DNA of 64,000 nt from JALHFZ01 sp963674625 (GTDB taxonomy: Bacteria; Synergistota; Synergistia; Synergistales; Aminobacteriaceae). Below the pieces are notes generated by a model. That model ran no database searches, was not told where the DNA came from, and saw only the letters and a list, made by a program, of their open reading frames with translations. The position numbers and the translations under genes were made by a program. Location: assembly GCA_963674625.2 (NCBI GenBank), contig CAXXXO010000004.1:1426001-1490000 (forward strand), read 5' to 3'. Below, one piece after another: positions 40,265 to 49,932 of the stretch; the stretch's first letter is position 1, and every line of letters begins with the position of its first letter.

Positions 40265-41317
40265 TTATCTGATAAGCATATTTTGGCGAAGAAAGTTTAA
40301 ATGTTCTTTCAGATTTTCCCGCGTGACCTTTATCCCGAAGTCTTTATTCTCACTCTCCCCGGCAAGGCCGTAAAGCTTGCGCGTTATCATATCGCATACC
40401 TGCGGGGAGTAGTGATCCGCGTCTTTGTAGTTGTTGTCGTCGGTGGTGATTGCGTTGAAATACATGAAGTTCCATATTTCGCCGAATGTCTCCACATTGT
40501 CGCTGATCCAGCGTGCGTAGTGGTCGAAGAGTTCCTGTTCGACCAGAAGCTTGAGCAGATGAGCGGAGACGGGAGTTGTAAAGACCATGAAATGTGTTGC
40601 CGGGAAGTGTTTTTTTAACTCCATATATACCGGGCGTTTGTCCAGATAGACATAGTCTTTCCCGTACTTGACAGACCGGAAGAATAGCAGTTGTTTGTCT
40701 ATCGCTTTACGATGTGCTAACGGGGATAAGGGAAGCATCATCCGTTTGACAGGCATCTCGATGCCTTCCCGGACGTATGCGTCGTGGTAATTTGCCTGCA
40801 GGCCTCTTTTTACTGAATCAATCGAGTGGCGCAGCAGCCTGATATTCAGCAGAGATTTATAACGGAAGCCCCAAGATTCCGCCCGTCCAATATATTCTTC
40901 AGGAGGATCGTAAGGAGGACGACGGGTTGCATTTGCATCCACAAAGCTCAGGCCGAGGACGACAGTTTGTATGGGGTGTGAGCTATGCGATGCGGCGAAT
41001 TGCAGGTACGGAAGGAACTCGTACGACCTCATAGCGTTTGCGGCGTAGTTGTAGGCTTTTCCCGGCACGGCAAGCGGATTCATATAGGCTACCCGGCTGT
41101 TTCCAATGATGACGGTGTCGAAATCTGTTTTCCGAAACGCCAGGTAGTTTGTTTTTTGCTGGCGCTCGTCGAACCCCCGCTGAAATTGCCCAACGGGAAC
41201 AGTATGCTGAAAACACCAGAAGGGATCAACTATATAGTTCGTCAGCGCGACAGGAAAACAAAAAAGGAAAGCACTGCCAAGAATCAGTAGAGAGTTTCGT
41301 TTCCAGAAAGTGTTCAT
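40265..41317 (-). CDS. SGNH-hydrolase-like partner of the MBOAT acyltransferase (AlgJ/DltD-like)
   Basis: 350 residues from the ATG at 41317, chosen because AAGGAG precedes it and the upstream gene ends 11 bases before. One N-terminal membrane anchor (about 7-30, LLILGSAFLFCFPVALTNYI), then VIIGNSRVAYMNP, where the Ser of GNS is the likely nucleophile, and late DADHYSPQVCDMI, the Asp-x-x-His pair of SGNH folds. In alginate and D-Ala systems such proteins finish O-acyl transfer on the outer face of the membrane. It is coupled to the MBOAT gene. Confidence 0.7.
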   Translation of the reverse strand: MNTFWKRNSLLILGSAFLFCFPVALTNYIVDPFWCFQHTVPVGQFQRGFDERQQKTNYLAFRKTDFDTVIIGNSRVAYMNPLAVPGKAYNYAANAMRSYEFLPYLQFAASHSSHPIQTVVLGLSFVDANATRRPPYDPPEEYIGRAESWGFRYKSLLNIRLLRHSIDSVKRGLQANYHDAYVREGIEMPVKRMMLPLSPLAHRKAIDKQLLFFRSVKYGKDYVYLDKRPVYMELKKHFPATHFMVFTTPVSAHLLKLLVEQELFDHYARWISDNVETFGEIWNFMYFNAITTDDNNYKDADHYSPQVCDMITRKLYGLAGESENKDFGIKVTRENLKEHLNFLRQNMLIR

Positions 41318-41328
41318 TTTTCTCCTTC

Positions 41329-42831
41329 TCAGAATTGGAAATAGAGAAATTCGGAGGTCCCGTCCAGGAAACATAGGCTCAGGGCGAGCACGCCGCCTAT
41401 TGCTACAGCCCACCAAATGGAAAAACAGGTCCCCCGCATTCGGGAGCACGTCCATTCATAGCTGTTTGGCAGGAGGACGACGGAAAGAGTGCACACCGCC
41501 AGAAGGAGTACTTGTTTTTTACCGCCCGTCAGGGTCCACACGGGAGGATTGACAATCTCCACACCGAAAGAGGTGAGGAAACTCCGCATCCATGAAAAGG
41601 GCGCCCATCTCGATGGGAGCAGAGCGCCGTTCTCTCCGACCATGCCGGATATTATCTCCCATGATCGGGAAAAGGATGCCGCCCTGAAGAAAACCCGTGC
41701 AAAGACGACAGAACTAAAGGTGAGCAACCAGTATATCGGAAACAATATACGGGGGGGCGTAATCCTTAAAGTCGAAAGAAGTTTTTTGTACGCATGGTTC
41801 ACTAAGAGGAAAGCGCCGTTAAGCCCTCCCCAGACGACGAAGTTCCATGAAGCACCGTGCCAGAGGCCTCCGAGCAGCATTGTTATCATAAGATTGATGT
41901 TCCGGCGAAATTTTCCCTTACGGTTGCCACCGAGAGGAATATAGAGGTAGTCTCTTAAGAAAGAGGAGAGGGTGATATGCCATCTTCTCCAGAAGTCGCT
42001 GATGGAGAGGGCTTTGTAGGGTGAGTTGAAATTGATAGGTAGCTCGATGTTGAAAAATCTTCCCAGCCCGAGCGCCATGTCGGAGTACCCGGAGAAGTCA
42101 AAATAAATCTGGAAGGTGTAGGAGAGAGCGCCTCCCCACGCCTCGAAAAGTGTTAAATGGGAATTTGTATCGAAAGCGGCTGCAACCCATGGAGAGAATG
42201 TGTCGGCGATGATCAGCTTTTTGAAGAGCCCCAGGGAAAGCAGCGTCAGTCCCATAGCGATGTTACGGTAGTTCATGGCGAAAGTGCGAAGTCGGGAAAA
42301 CTGGGGCATTATCTCCTCGTAGCGGACGATAGGGCCTGCGATGAGTTGGGGAAAGAAGGTGACGAAGAGGGCGTAATGGGTGAATGCGTGTTCCTTGGCG
42401 AGTCCTTTGGAACAGTCGATCAGATAGGCTATTTGCTGGAATGTAAAGAATGAGATGCCTAGCGGCAGGAAGATGTCCCGAGTGGTCCACTCTTGTCCGA
42501 AAAGCCAAGCGAGGTTGGACATCATGAAATTGGCGTATTTAAAATAGGCGATAAAGATGAGGTTGACTGCGACTCCGCTGTAAAGCCATAAATTGTGAGC
42601 ACGGACGCATTTGGAAGATTTTTCTATCAAGCGGCCCCAGGAATAGTTGAAAAGGATGGAAAAAAGTATCAGGAAGACGAATGGAGGGTTCCAGTACGAG
42701 TAGAAGACTAATGAAGAAATCATAAGCAGAGCCAGGGCGACATCAAGAATTTTTTTGGCACAGGCGAAGCGGAAAAGAATCCATGTAACGGGTAAAAAAA
42801 CAAAGAGAAAAACGTACGAGTTAAAGAGCAC
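41329..42831 (-). CDS. MBOAT-family O-acyltransferase (AlgI-like)
   Basis: 500 residues, about eleven membrane helices. MBOAT landmarks: NFNSPYKALSISDFWRRWHI (conserved FWRRWH), SFLRDYLYIPLGGNRKG, and LGGLWHGASWNFVVWGGLNG with the catalytic His. It moves an acyl group, usually acetyl, across the membrane for sugar O-acylation by the partner gene downstream. The GTG at 42831 follows GGGAGG by 7 bases. It sits on the opposite strand to the sulfation cassette, so acylation and sulfation are separately expressed. Confidence 0.9.
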   Translation of the reverse strand: MLFNSYVFLFVFLPVTWILFRFACAKKILDVALALLMISSLVFYSYWNPPFVFLILFSILFNYSWGRLIEKSSKCVRAHNLWLYSGVAVNLIFIAYFKYANFMMSNLAWLFGQEWTTRDIFLPLGISFFTFQQIAYLIDCSKGLAKEHAFTHYALFVTFFPQLIAGPIVRYEEIMPQFSRLRTFAMNYRNIAMGLTLLSLGLFKKLIIADTFSPWVAAAFDTNSHLTLFEAWGGALSYTFQIYFDFSGYSDMALGLGRFFNIELPINFNSPYKALSISDFWRRWHITLSSFLRDYLYIPLGGNRKGKFRRNINLMITMLLGGLWHGASWNFVVWGGLNGAFLLVNHAYKKLLSTLRITPPRILFPIYWLLTFSSVVFARVFFRAASFSRSWEIISGMVGENGALLPSRWAPFSWMRSFLTSFGVEIVNPPVWTLTGGKKQVLLLAVCTLSVVLLPNSYEWTCSRMRGTCFSIWWAVAIGGVLALSLCFLDGTSEFLYFQF

Positions 42832-42863
42832 AACATTGCCTCCCTGCGAAAGTTGATACTATG

Positions 42864-42892
42864 AGTATAATGTTTCTGGTGGAAACTGTCTG
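42864..42892 (-). promoter_or_regulatory. promoter of the MBOAT operon
   Basis: Minus strand CAGACA (42892-42887), 17-bp spacer, TATACT (42869-42864), 33 bases before the GTG. A small palindrome ATACTCATAGTAT overlaps the -10 box. Confidence 0.45.
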
Positions 42893-43025
42893 TTTTTTGC
42901 GCTCTCTTCTGAGCCCCCAACCAACCTTGGTTTTGGAAGAACCGCAGTGTGCTTTAAATATGAAAAGGCGATATCAGGATGAACCCCGGTGATTTATCCT
43001 ATAAGGAATAGAGTTGAGGATTCCA

Positions 43026-44150
43026 ATGAAAATAATGCACATCTGCAAAAATTTTTTACCCCTTCATAGAAATCTCGTTCTGAAACAAGAAGAAATGGGA
43101 ATGGACCCCTGCGTTTATTTTTATACAACAAGGCACATGGATATCGACCCCATGTACTTCCCGGAGGGACGGGTGCATTCTTATAACAGCAGTATAAGGT
43201 TTCTCCGGACGCCTCTTTTTTTCCGGAAGCGGATCAATATTGCGTCAGGTAATTTCCTTGACTTCTATCGTGATAAAAGGGAGTACGCTATTCTTCATGC
43301 CCATATGCTGTTTACGGACGGCGAAATTGCATGCCAGGCGCACAAGGAGTTTCGTGTTCCGTACATCGTCACTGTGAGAAAACCAGACATGGACTGGTGG
43401 TGTTGGCATATTCCGCTGAACCGGGAAAGAGGCTTCGAAATACTTCGAATGGCATCCGCAGTTGTTTTTCTCAGCCCCGCCTATAAGTCTGCCCTGCTCA
43501 AACGGCTTCCCCAGGTTCTTTCTGCAGATGCTGAAAAGAAATCATTTATTATACCCAATGGAATTGATGATTTCTGGCATCGTAACGCGCTGCCTGTTCC
43601 CGGGCTTAAGCCGGAGGAAGAGATCAGAATCCTCACAGTCGGGAAAATAAATACCGGAAAAAATCAGCTGACAGTCCTGAAGGCAGTGGAAAGGCTGGCA
43701 GCGGAAGGATTAAAAGTACGCTATACGGTGGTTGGAGAGGTAATGGACAAAAAGGTCGCTGATAAACTGAAGAAATCACCGCTTACGGATGTCCTCCCCG
43801 CATGTTCAAAGGAGGCTCTGATGGAAATTTACAGGAGTAATCACATTTTCGTCCTTCCTTCAGTCACGGAAACTTTTGGCCTTGTCTATGCGGAAGCTAT
43901 GACCCAGGGATTGCCGGTAATCTACAGCAGGGGTCAGGGGTTTGATGAACAGTTTCCTGAAGGGGACGCCGGGTTTGCCGTGGATTGTACCAACCCGGCT
44001 GCTATAGGTGATGCCGTTCTCAAAATTCTCGAATCCTATGAGGAGATTTCATCCCGGTGCATACAACTGTCAGGCAAATTCCGATGGGATTCGGTAGTTG
44101 CCGCCCAGAGGCTCATATATACTGCACTAGTTGGCCCTGTGGCTCCTTGA
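43026..44150 (+). CDS. GT4-type glycosyltransferase
   Basis: 374 residues. GT-B fold: KIMHICKNFLPLHR at the start, HAHMLFTDGEIACQAH in the acceptor half, then IPNGIDDFW, ILTVGKINTGKNQ and LPSVTETFGLVYAEAMTQGL with the Glu that holds the nucleotide-sugar ribose. It likely adds a sugar from a nucleotide donor to a lipid-linked chain. The ATG at 43026 has GAGG 6 bases upstream; a TTG four codons earlier is less likely. Convergent with the next glycosyltransferase gene. Confidence 0.85.
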   Translation: MKIMHICKNFLPLHRNLVLKQEEMGMDPCVYFYTTRHMDIDPMYFPEGRVHSYNSSIRFLRTPLFFRKRINIASGNFLDFYRDKREYAILHAHMLFTDGEIACQAHKEFRVPYIVTVRKPDMDWWCWHIPLNRERGFEILRMASAVVFLSPAYKSALLKRLPQVLSADAEKKSFIIPNGIDDFWHRNALPVPGLKPEEEIRILTVGKINTGKNQLTVLKAVERLAAEGLKVRYTVVGEVMDKKVADKLKKSPLTDVLPACSKEALMEIYRSNHIFVLPSVTETFGLVYAEAMTQGLPVIYSRGQGFDEQFPEGDAGFAVDCTNPAAIGDAVLKILESYEEISSRCIQLSGKFRWDSVVAAQRLIYTALVGPVAP

Positions 44151-44171
44151 GTTTCACGTCGGCTGGAGATG

Positions 44172-45296
44172 TCAGGCAGTGTCTATGATTTCCCGGACAA
44201 ATGCGATAAGTTTTTTTTCTTCTTCAGCCCAGCTGTATTTCTTTGCGGCCAGCTCGGCGGCTTTTTGGAGGTCCTCCCTGCGGACGCCGAGAGTCATGAT
44301 TTTTTGAAGAGCGTCGGCAAGGGCAAGGGGATCATCAGGCGGAACGGTAAAGATAAATTGGTTTTCCCGGGCTAACCTCCTGTACAGGGGAAAATCGGAA
44401 ACGACGGCCGGAATCCCGAGCGCCATGTATTCGAAAAGTTTTGTAGGATATGAACCGGTAAAATTAGGCGCATAGCGGAGCACAGAAAGACCGGCATGGC
44501 ATTCGGCTATTGTCTTCAGGCCTTGCTCGTTGGGCATATATCCCCTGAAGCGGATCAGGTCCTCAATACCGTAATCTTTTGCAAGGGAGCGGAGTGTGTG
44601 TTCATGGGCGGGCTCTGCATGGCCGATACATTCAAAAAAAAACGGAAGCTTTCTGTCGGCAAGAATTTTCAGGGCCTTAAGGGTATTGACGCTTCCCCGT
44701 TTTTCAGCCACTTCTCCGATATAACCCAGGGTAAAAACATCTCTTTTCAATGTTTTTTCCGCAACATTGCGTAGATTCTCCACCCGGGGCATATTCAGGA
44801 TCGTGGCGTTTTTTTTGATCCATGAATAATCCTCGTGGTACGATTTTTCTGCAAAAACTACAGGAAGCCCTCTCAATAAAAACCTTTCCAGAAGTTTGAA
44901 AGCTCTTGCCGCAGGTTTACGAAGTACTCCGGGTATCCATTCTTTTGACTCAAGCTGTTTTGGAGTGTTCTCATGCATGTCGAAAATCAGTTTCCCATGC
45001 CTCTTAAGAAATGGAGCCATGGTAAGCAATTCGGGATCGTGAATTACGAACAGGTCTGCGCGCGAATCAAGCGCTTTTTTTAAAACGTGCCATACTCCTG
45101 AGGTCATGCGCTTGAATCGTGTTCCAGGTTTCGCCCCCGCATCCAATATCCTGATCCCGTTTATTGTTGTGTCTCCCAGACCGTCCGCAACCACGAGATT
45201 GACTTCAAACCCGGCTTCAGCAAGGCTTCTGCATTCTTTCAGAAAAATCCTGTTGTCGTTTCGCCTGTGGACGGACGTCAGGTGCGTGATGATCAA
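44172..45296 (-). CDS. GT4-type glycosyltransferase
   Basis: 374 residues from TTG at 45296 (GGGGAG 8 bases upstream). N-terminal ITHLTSVHRRNDNRIFLKEC, LFVIHDPELL, then LGYIGEVAEKRG and TGSYPTKLFEYMALGIPAVV with the donor-binding Glu. It is a paralogue of the enzyme at 57622, which shares THLTSVHxRxDxRIFLKEC, HDPELL and KLFEYMA. These resemble WbpH/WfgS-type enzymes that build O-antigen units. It lies 26 bases after a GT2 gene and should be co-transcribed with it. Confidence 0.85.
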   Translation of the reverse strand: MIITHLTSVHRRNDNRIFLKECRSLAEAGFEVNLVVADGLGDTTINGIRILDAGAKPGTRFKRMTSGVWHVLKKALDSRADLFVIHDPELLTMAPFLKRHGKLIFDMHENTPKQLESKEWIPGVLRKPAARAFKLLERFLLRGLPVVFAEKSYHEDYSWIKKNATILNMPRVENLRNVAEKTLKRDVFTLGYIGEVAEKRGSVNTLKALKILADRKLPFFFECIGHAEPAHEHTLRSLAKDYGIEDLIRFRGYMPNEQGLKTIAECHAGLSVLRYAPNFTGSYPTKLFEYMALGIPAVVSDFPLYRRLARENQFIFTVPPDDPLALADALQKIMTLGVRREDLQKAAELAAKKYSWAEEEKKLIAFVREIIDTA

Positions 45297-45322
45297 CGGA
45301 TGTCTCCCCTTTCAGGAGCAAA

Positions 45323-46120
45323 TCATGGACGTGTTCCCCTGCAAAGGTTCCTGGCAGTGTAGTACAGCTTGCGGGTAATCAGAAAAAGAATGAGATAGCA
45401 GGATTTTGCAAGGGGGAGTTTTTCGATTGAGCGGAACACTTTCCACTGATACTCTACGAGAGGAATTTTTCTGCTGGAGAGTGAATTGTATCTTACCCGG
45501 TAAGATGCCAGGGGTTCATCGAGGCCATAAAGAAATTTGGCCTTCTTGATGACCTGCAGCCACAGGGCATAGTCATTTCTTTTTCGTATGTCGGGAACGG
45601 TGAATTTCCCAAGGGATTCCGCATTGTAAACTACAGTTGAATTTCCAGGGCACCTTTTGAGGATACCTTCGTAGTCAAGTTTTTCTCTTGCCCTGACTAC
45701 CTGGCCGGAATCCTCTCCGTTTCTGTTGACCTTTCTGTAGCTTGTGCAGCTGAAGAGGACATGCTCTCGTTTCATGAAGCTGATCTGTGCTGCCAGTTTC
45801 TCCGGAAGCCAGATGTCATCACTGTCTAGAAACGCGATGTATTTTCCTGAAGCGAGATCCATCGCCGTATTTCGTGCTTTTGAAGCTCCGTAATTTTTCT
45901 CAAGCCTTACAAATTTGATCCTGCGGTCTTGGGCTAAGTAGTAGTCCACTATTTCCGGAGTACGGTCAGCGGAAAAGTCATCGACTACTATCAATTCCCA
46001 GTTTGTATAGCTCTGGCGGATAACCGATTCAATTGCCTCACCGATGTACTGTTCTGAATTAAAAGCGGGCATAACAACTGAAACCAGGTTTTCGGAAAGA
46101 AGAATCTCTTTTGCTTTCAT
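45323..46120 (-). CDS. GT2-family glycosyltransferase
   Basis: 265 residues from the ATG at 46120 (TGGAG 7 bases upstream). GT-A motifs: VSVVMPAFNSEQYIGEAIES, ELIVVDDFSADRT, GASKARNTAMDLASGKYIAF, then LDSDD as the metal-binding DxD. The C-terminal part has a hydrophobic stretch (LAKSCYLILFLITRKLY), so it may sit at the membrane. It opens the two-gene minus-strand unit and is divergent from another GT2 gene. Confidence 0.86.
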   Translation of the reverse strand: MKAKEILLSENLVSVVMPAFNSEQYIGEAIESVIRQSYTNWELIVVDDFSADRTPEIVDYYLAQDRRIKFVRLEKNYGASKARNTAMDLASGKYIAFLDSDDIWLPEKLAAQISFMKREHVLFSCTSYRKVNRNGEDSGQVVRAREKLDYEGILKRCPGNSTVVYNAESLGKFTVPDIRKRNDYALWLQVIKKAKFLYGLDEPLASYRVRYNSLSSRKIPLVEYQWKVFRSIEKLPLAKSCYLILFLITRKLYYTARNLCRGTRP

Positions 46121-46307
46121 GTTTGCTCCAGCCAATCAGGTTGAAATATTGTGAACAACTCCTGCAAAAGTCATGGGTTTGATTTTTACGTTGTATTTGC
46201 GCTGTCGTAATCGATCCGGGGAACCAGATTTCCAAACGGATCCTAAAAATACATCTTTGAAATTATACGGCAATGAAATTGCATAGAAAAGGTAAAAATA
46301 TACCTCT

Positions 46308-46336
46308 TTGCAGGAAATGATTTCACAACCTATAAT
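46308..46336 (+). promoter_or_regulatory. promoter of the GT2 gene at 46369
   Basis: TTGCAG (46308-46313), 17-bp spacer, consensus TATAAT (46331-46336), 33 bases before the start codon. The divergent 248-base region has no operator like that at 23533. Confidence 0.65.
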
Positions 46337-46368
46337 ACCCTCAGTCTCGTGCGAAAGGTGAAAAAAAC

Positions 46369-47400
46369 ATGAATATCCCTTTACTGTCGGTCATTATCCC
46401 GGTGTTCAACGTGGAGCCCTACCTTCGGGAGTGCCTTGATTCAATCTTTTGCCAGATGCAGCCGGACGTTGAAGTAATCGCCATTAATGACGGATCAACG
46501 GACAAATCACCGGAAATATTGGAAGAATATGCTGCCTGCGAGAAAGCTCTCACCGTCATTCATATGGAGCACAAGGGCATTTCGAGTGCCCGCAATACTG
46601 GTATCAGGACTGCTATGGGTAAGTATATATTTTTTGTGGACAGTGACGACCTCATTGCTCCAGGAGCTCTTAAAGAAATCCACTCGCTTTTGTCCCAGGG
46701 AGATTTTGATTTTTTAGAAATGGACTTTATCAGGTTTCCGCATGGACTTCCCAGTAAATCCGTCCTGCAGCTGAAGCCGCAAAGGGGAAGATATTACGGC
46801 CTGACGGAAGGAAACGGTCAGGACCTGTTTGCAGATTGGATCAATTCGTTTTTTTTCAAAACCATGGCATGTTTAAGGGTTTACGCTTCCCAGCTGTTAA
46901 AAGAAAATGAACTCTATTTCGTTAATGGCATCCTTTTTGAAGATGGAGAGTGGGTACCCCGGGTATTTCGCTTTGCACGATATGGCAAATATGTCCCCCT
47001 GGTAGCGTATATTCGAAGAGACAAACGTGAGGGTTCCATTATGACACAATTCAGAACGGTCCCTTCCCTGAAAGCCTTTAGTGATTTGCTTTTTATTTCT
47101 GACAGACTTTTCAGTGCTTCATTGGAAAAGGATATTTGTCCGTCCTTTTCAAAAACCCTTAAAAGAAGTGCGGGAACAAAATTCATCATCTGTGTTAACG
47201 GACTCTGGGGCAGTTTGAACAGAGACCAGAGGGAGACATTCAGAGAAGAACTGCGTTCCAAATGGCATCGGATCCGGTTTTCAGGCAGCGGGAAGTGGTT
47301 AATGATGTATTATCTTCGACCGTTTGTAGGGCTGGAAAACCTCAGGCGAATATTTCTTGCGTTCCGCTGGTGCAAGAACAGTTTCTCTCGTAAAGCGTAA
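46369..47400 (+). CDS. GT2-family glycosyltransferase
   Basis: 343 residues. LSVIIPVFNVEPYLRECLDS, EVIAINDGSTDKSPEI, GISSARNTGIRTAMGKYIFF and VDSDD follow the GT-A order; a basic aromatic-rich C-terminus (FLAFRWCKNSFSRKA) could bind the membrane. It resembles EpsH/WcaA-type enzymes. It is a single gene with its own promoter, followed by a decayed flippase remnant. Confidence 0.86.
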   Translation: MNIPLLSVIIPVFNVEPYLRECLDSIFCQMQPDVEVIAINDGSTDKSPEILEEYAACEKALTVIHMEHKGISSARNTGIRTAMGKYIFFVDSDDLIAPGALKEIHSLLSQGDFDFLEMDFIRFPHGLPSKSVLQLKPQRGRYYGLTEGNGQDLFADWINSFFFKTMACLRVYASQLLKENELYFVNGILFEDGEWVPRVFRFARYGKYVPLVAYIRRDKREGSIMTQFRTVPSLKAFSDLLFISDRLFSASLEKDICPSFSKTLKRSAGTKFIICVNGLWGSLNRDQRETFREELRSKWHRIRFSGSGKWLMMYYLRPFVGLENLRRIFLAFRWCKNSFSRKA

Positions 47401-47429
47401 ATTAGAAGGACGCGCAATTCAGTTCTTAA

Positions 47430-47655
47430 CATGAGCGCCGCGTTCTTTTGCCAGGGAGTTGCCCTTGCATTCAGCTTTGCCGCACGGTTTTCGTCCGCAT
47501 GCTCTCTGCTGAGTATCTTGGAATTGACGGTTTGTTCAGCAATATCCTGAACATGCTTTTACTCGCAGAACTCGGTCTTGGGTCTGCGGTTGCTTACAGC
47601 CTTTACCGCGCCTTTTGCCCTTGACGACAGGGGACAGGTGCAGGCCATATTGGCT
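47430..47655 (+). pseudogene. Wzx-type flippase remnant
   Basis: In one frame VALAFSFAAR, in the next RTVFVRMLSAEYLGIDGLFS, NILNMLLLAELGLGSAVAYS, LYRAF, then by another shift ALDDRGQVQAILAL. Together they match the first 90 residues of polysaccharide flippases (RTVFIRxLGxEYLGINGLF, AELGIGSAI, LYKPLAE). At least two frameshifts and the lack of the remaining helices show decay. Confidence 0.8.
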
Positions 47656-47736
47656 TTGTGATCGTACTCTTTATCAGAGGGCGTTCTCTCCTGTTCCCGG
47701 GGAAGCTCAAACACCAGAAAAGAAAAGGATCAAAAA

Positions 47737-47771
47737 TTGACTTTCCACTTTGCGAGCAATAAAATTACTCA
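47737..47771 (+). promoter_or_regulatory. promoter with operator over the -10 box, site 3 (WbpD/A/B-like cassette)
   Basis: TTGACT (47737-47742), 17-bp spacer, TAAAAT (47760-47765) inside GAGCAATAAAATTACTC (47754-47770). The left flank CTTTGC is shared with site 2. The first gene starts 68 bases downstream. Confidence 0.78.
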
Positions 47772-47838
47772 GTAAATATCGATTCTTAGTTCAAGATGAT
47801 TTTTTTTCAATCCTCGCCTGATCCGGAAAGGAAATGAC

Positions 47839-48600
47839 ATGCCAATGAACGAAGCGCGAGCAAGAAAACTTCCTGCCGATATCATCATCGGCCAGAACGT
47901 CGTCATCGAAGACGACGTCGAAATTGCCTCCGGCGTTGAGATTGGCCATAACGTGGTGATCCGCCCGGGTGTGCGCATCGGTGCGGGCTGCAAAATTCTC
48001 GATGGAGCTGTTCTTGGCAAAGTGCCCGCCAAAGCCTCCCTTTCGGCGACCACGGGAGAAACCCGTACTCTGCCTCCCCTTGTTCTGGGAAGGGCCGTCA
48101 CCATTGGAGCGAACTCGGTCATCTACAGAGGGGCGACCCTGGCCGACGGCGTCTTCGTGGGCGACCTTGCCTCCATCCGGGAGGACGTCACGGTGGGAGA
48201 ACTTACAATTCTGGGCAGGGGAGTCACCGTCGAAAACAAAACATCCATCGGCAGAAAGTGCAAAATCGAGACGGAAGCCTACATCACCGCCATGTCTACC
48301 ATAGAAGACTACTGCTTCATCGCCCCCTGCGTCGCCTTCACCAACGACAACTTCCTCGGGCGCACGGAGGAGCGAAAAAAACATTTCGGCGGACCTGTCC
48401 TGAAGCGGGGAGCGCGGATCGGAGCGAACGCCACGCTCCTTCCCGGCGTGACCATAGGGGAGGACGCCCTCGTTGCCGCCGGCAGCGTGGTCACCCGGGA
48501 TGTCCCTGCCCGAAAGATCGTGGTGGGTTCACCGGCGAAGATCCTCCGCTCCGTTCCGCCAGAGCAGCTCATAGAAAACCAAATATTCTTCGACAAATAA
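47839..48600 (+). CDS. left-handed beta-helix N-acetyltransferase (WbpD-like)
   Basis: 253 residues made of hexapeptide repeats (IIIGQNVVIEDDVEIASGVE, IGHNVVIRPGVRIGAG, later IGANATLLPGVTIGEDALVA, AAGSVVTRDV), forming the trimeric coil that binds acetyl-CoA. The order and the end GSPAKILRSV fit WbpD/WlbB enzymes, which acetylate the 3-amino group of UDP-2-acetamido-3-amino-glucuronate. The two following genes fit the preceding steps. The regulated promoter at 47737 drives it. Confidence 0.78.
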   Translation: MPMNEARARKLPADIIIGQNVVIEDDVEIASGVEIGHNVVIRPGVRIGAGCKILDGAVLGKVPAKASLSATTGETRTLPPLVLGRAVTIGANSVIYRGATLADGVFVGDLASIREDVTVGELTILGRGVTVENKTSIGRKCKIETEAYITAMSTIEDYCFIAPCVAFTNDNFLGRTEERKKHFGGPVLKRGARIGANATLLPGVTIGEDALVAAGSVVTRDVPARKIVVGSPAKILRSVPPEQLIENQIFFDK

Positions 48601-48612
48601 AGGATGACCGAA

Positions 48613-49914
48613 ATGACTCTTATGGAGAAAATTACCGGCAAGACCGCCAGAGTAGGCGTCGTGGGGCTCGGCTACGTAGGTCTTCCCCTCGCCGTCGAAA
48701 AGGCCAAGGCGGGCTTTTCCGTTCTTGGCTTCGACATTCAGAAGGAAAAATGCGACGCCGTCAACCGGGGAGAGAACTATATCGGCGACGTTGTTCCCGA
48801 AGAACTTACCCGACTGGTGCGTAACGGCCATCTCGCAGCCTCCACGGACTTCAGCCGTCTGTCGGAATGTGATATCGTTGCAATCTGCGTTCCGACGCCT
48901 CTCGACAGCTACAAGCAGCCGGACATGACCTACGTGGAAACTTCTGCCCGCACTGTAGCCCAATATGCCCACAAAGATATGCTCGTGGTGCTTGAATCCA
49001 CCACCTGGCCCGGCACCACCGAAGAGGTCCTGAAGCCCATCTTCGAAAAAAAAGGATTCACCATCGGTAAAGACTTTCACCTCGCCTTCTCGCCCGAGCG
49101 GGTTGACCCGGGCAACGCTCTGTATAAAACCAAGAATACGCCCAAGGTAGTGGGAGGCTGCACTCCGTCATGCACTGAACATGCAAAGGCCCTATATGAA
49201 GCGGTGCTCGAAGCTGCCGTCTTTACCGTATCAACTCCAAAGGAAGCGGAAATGACGAAGATCCTCGAAAACACCTTCCGCATCGTCAACTGCGCCCTCG
49301 CCAATGAAATGGCCATCATCTGCCACAAAATGGGAGTCAACGTCTGGGAAGTCATCGCCGCAGCGGCCACGAAACCCTTCGGCTTCGTTCCCTTTTATCC
49401 CGGCCCGGGGGTAGGAGGGCACTGCATCCCCATCGACCCCTATTACCTCACCTGGAAAGCCCGTGCCCACGACTACCATACCCGCCTGATCGAAATGGCG
49501 GGGGACATCAACGACGAAATGCCAGCCTACGTGGTCAGCCGCCTGCAGGACCTCCTCAACGACCGGTGCAGGGCTATGAAAGGCAGCCGGGTTCTCCTTC
49601 TCGGCGTGGCCTACAAGGGGGATATCGACGACCTGCGCGAATCTCCCGCTTTCAAAGTGTGGGACGAGCTGGAGCGAAAAGGTGGCCTGGTGGACTATTT
49701 TGACCCTTACTGCCCGAAGGCGAAGCGCCCCGGCGGAACGAAAAATTCCATAAACCTTACCGCAGAAGCGGTCAGACAGTACGATGCCGTTCTCATCACG
49801 ACTGCCCATAAAAAGGGAGTGGACTACGAACTCATCGCCGAAAACGCCGCCCTTATTCTCGACACGAAAAACGTCTTCGGCAGCAGCACCTCTGAAAATA
49901 GATTCCTTTTATAA
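48613..49914 (+). CDS. UDP-N-acetylglucosamine 6-dehydrogenase (WbpA-like)
   Basis: 433 residues. NAD motif VGVVGLGYVGLPLAVEKAKA, CVPTPLD, ESTTWPGTTEEV, FSPERVDPGN, and the catalytic Cys in GPGVGGHCIPIDPYYL are those of the UDP-GlcNAc/ManNAc dehydrogenase group. It oxidises C6 twice to give the uronic acid. AAGGA lies 8 bases before the ATG at 48613; an ATG at 48604 sits too close to that site. It follows wbpD-like by 12 bases and precedes the Gfo/Idh gene by 18 bases, one operon. Confidence 0.88.
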   Translation: MTLMEKITGKTARVGVVGLGYVGLPLAVEKAKAGFSVLGFDIQKEKCDAVNRGENYIGDVVPEELTRLVRNGHLAASTDFSRLSECDIVAICVPTPLDSYKQPDMTYVETSARTVAQYAHKDMLVVLESTTWPGTTEEVLKPIFEKKGFTIGKDFHLAFSPERVDPGNALYKTKNTPKVVGGCTPSCTEHAKALYEAVLEAAVFTVSTPKEAEMTKILENTFRIVNCALANEMAIICHKMGVNVWEVIAAAATKPFGFVPFYPGPGVGGHCIPIDPYYLTWKARAHDYHTRLIEMAGDINDEMPAYVVSRLQDLLNDRCRAMKGSRVLLLGVAYKGDIDDLRESPAFKVWDELERKGGLVDYFDPYCPKAKRPGGTKNSINLTAEAVRQYDAVLITTAHKKGVDYELIAENAALILDTKNVFGSSTSENRFLL

Positions 49915-49932
49915 CCGTCAGGGAGGTCCGTC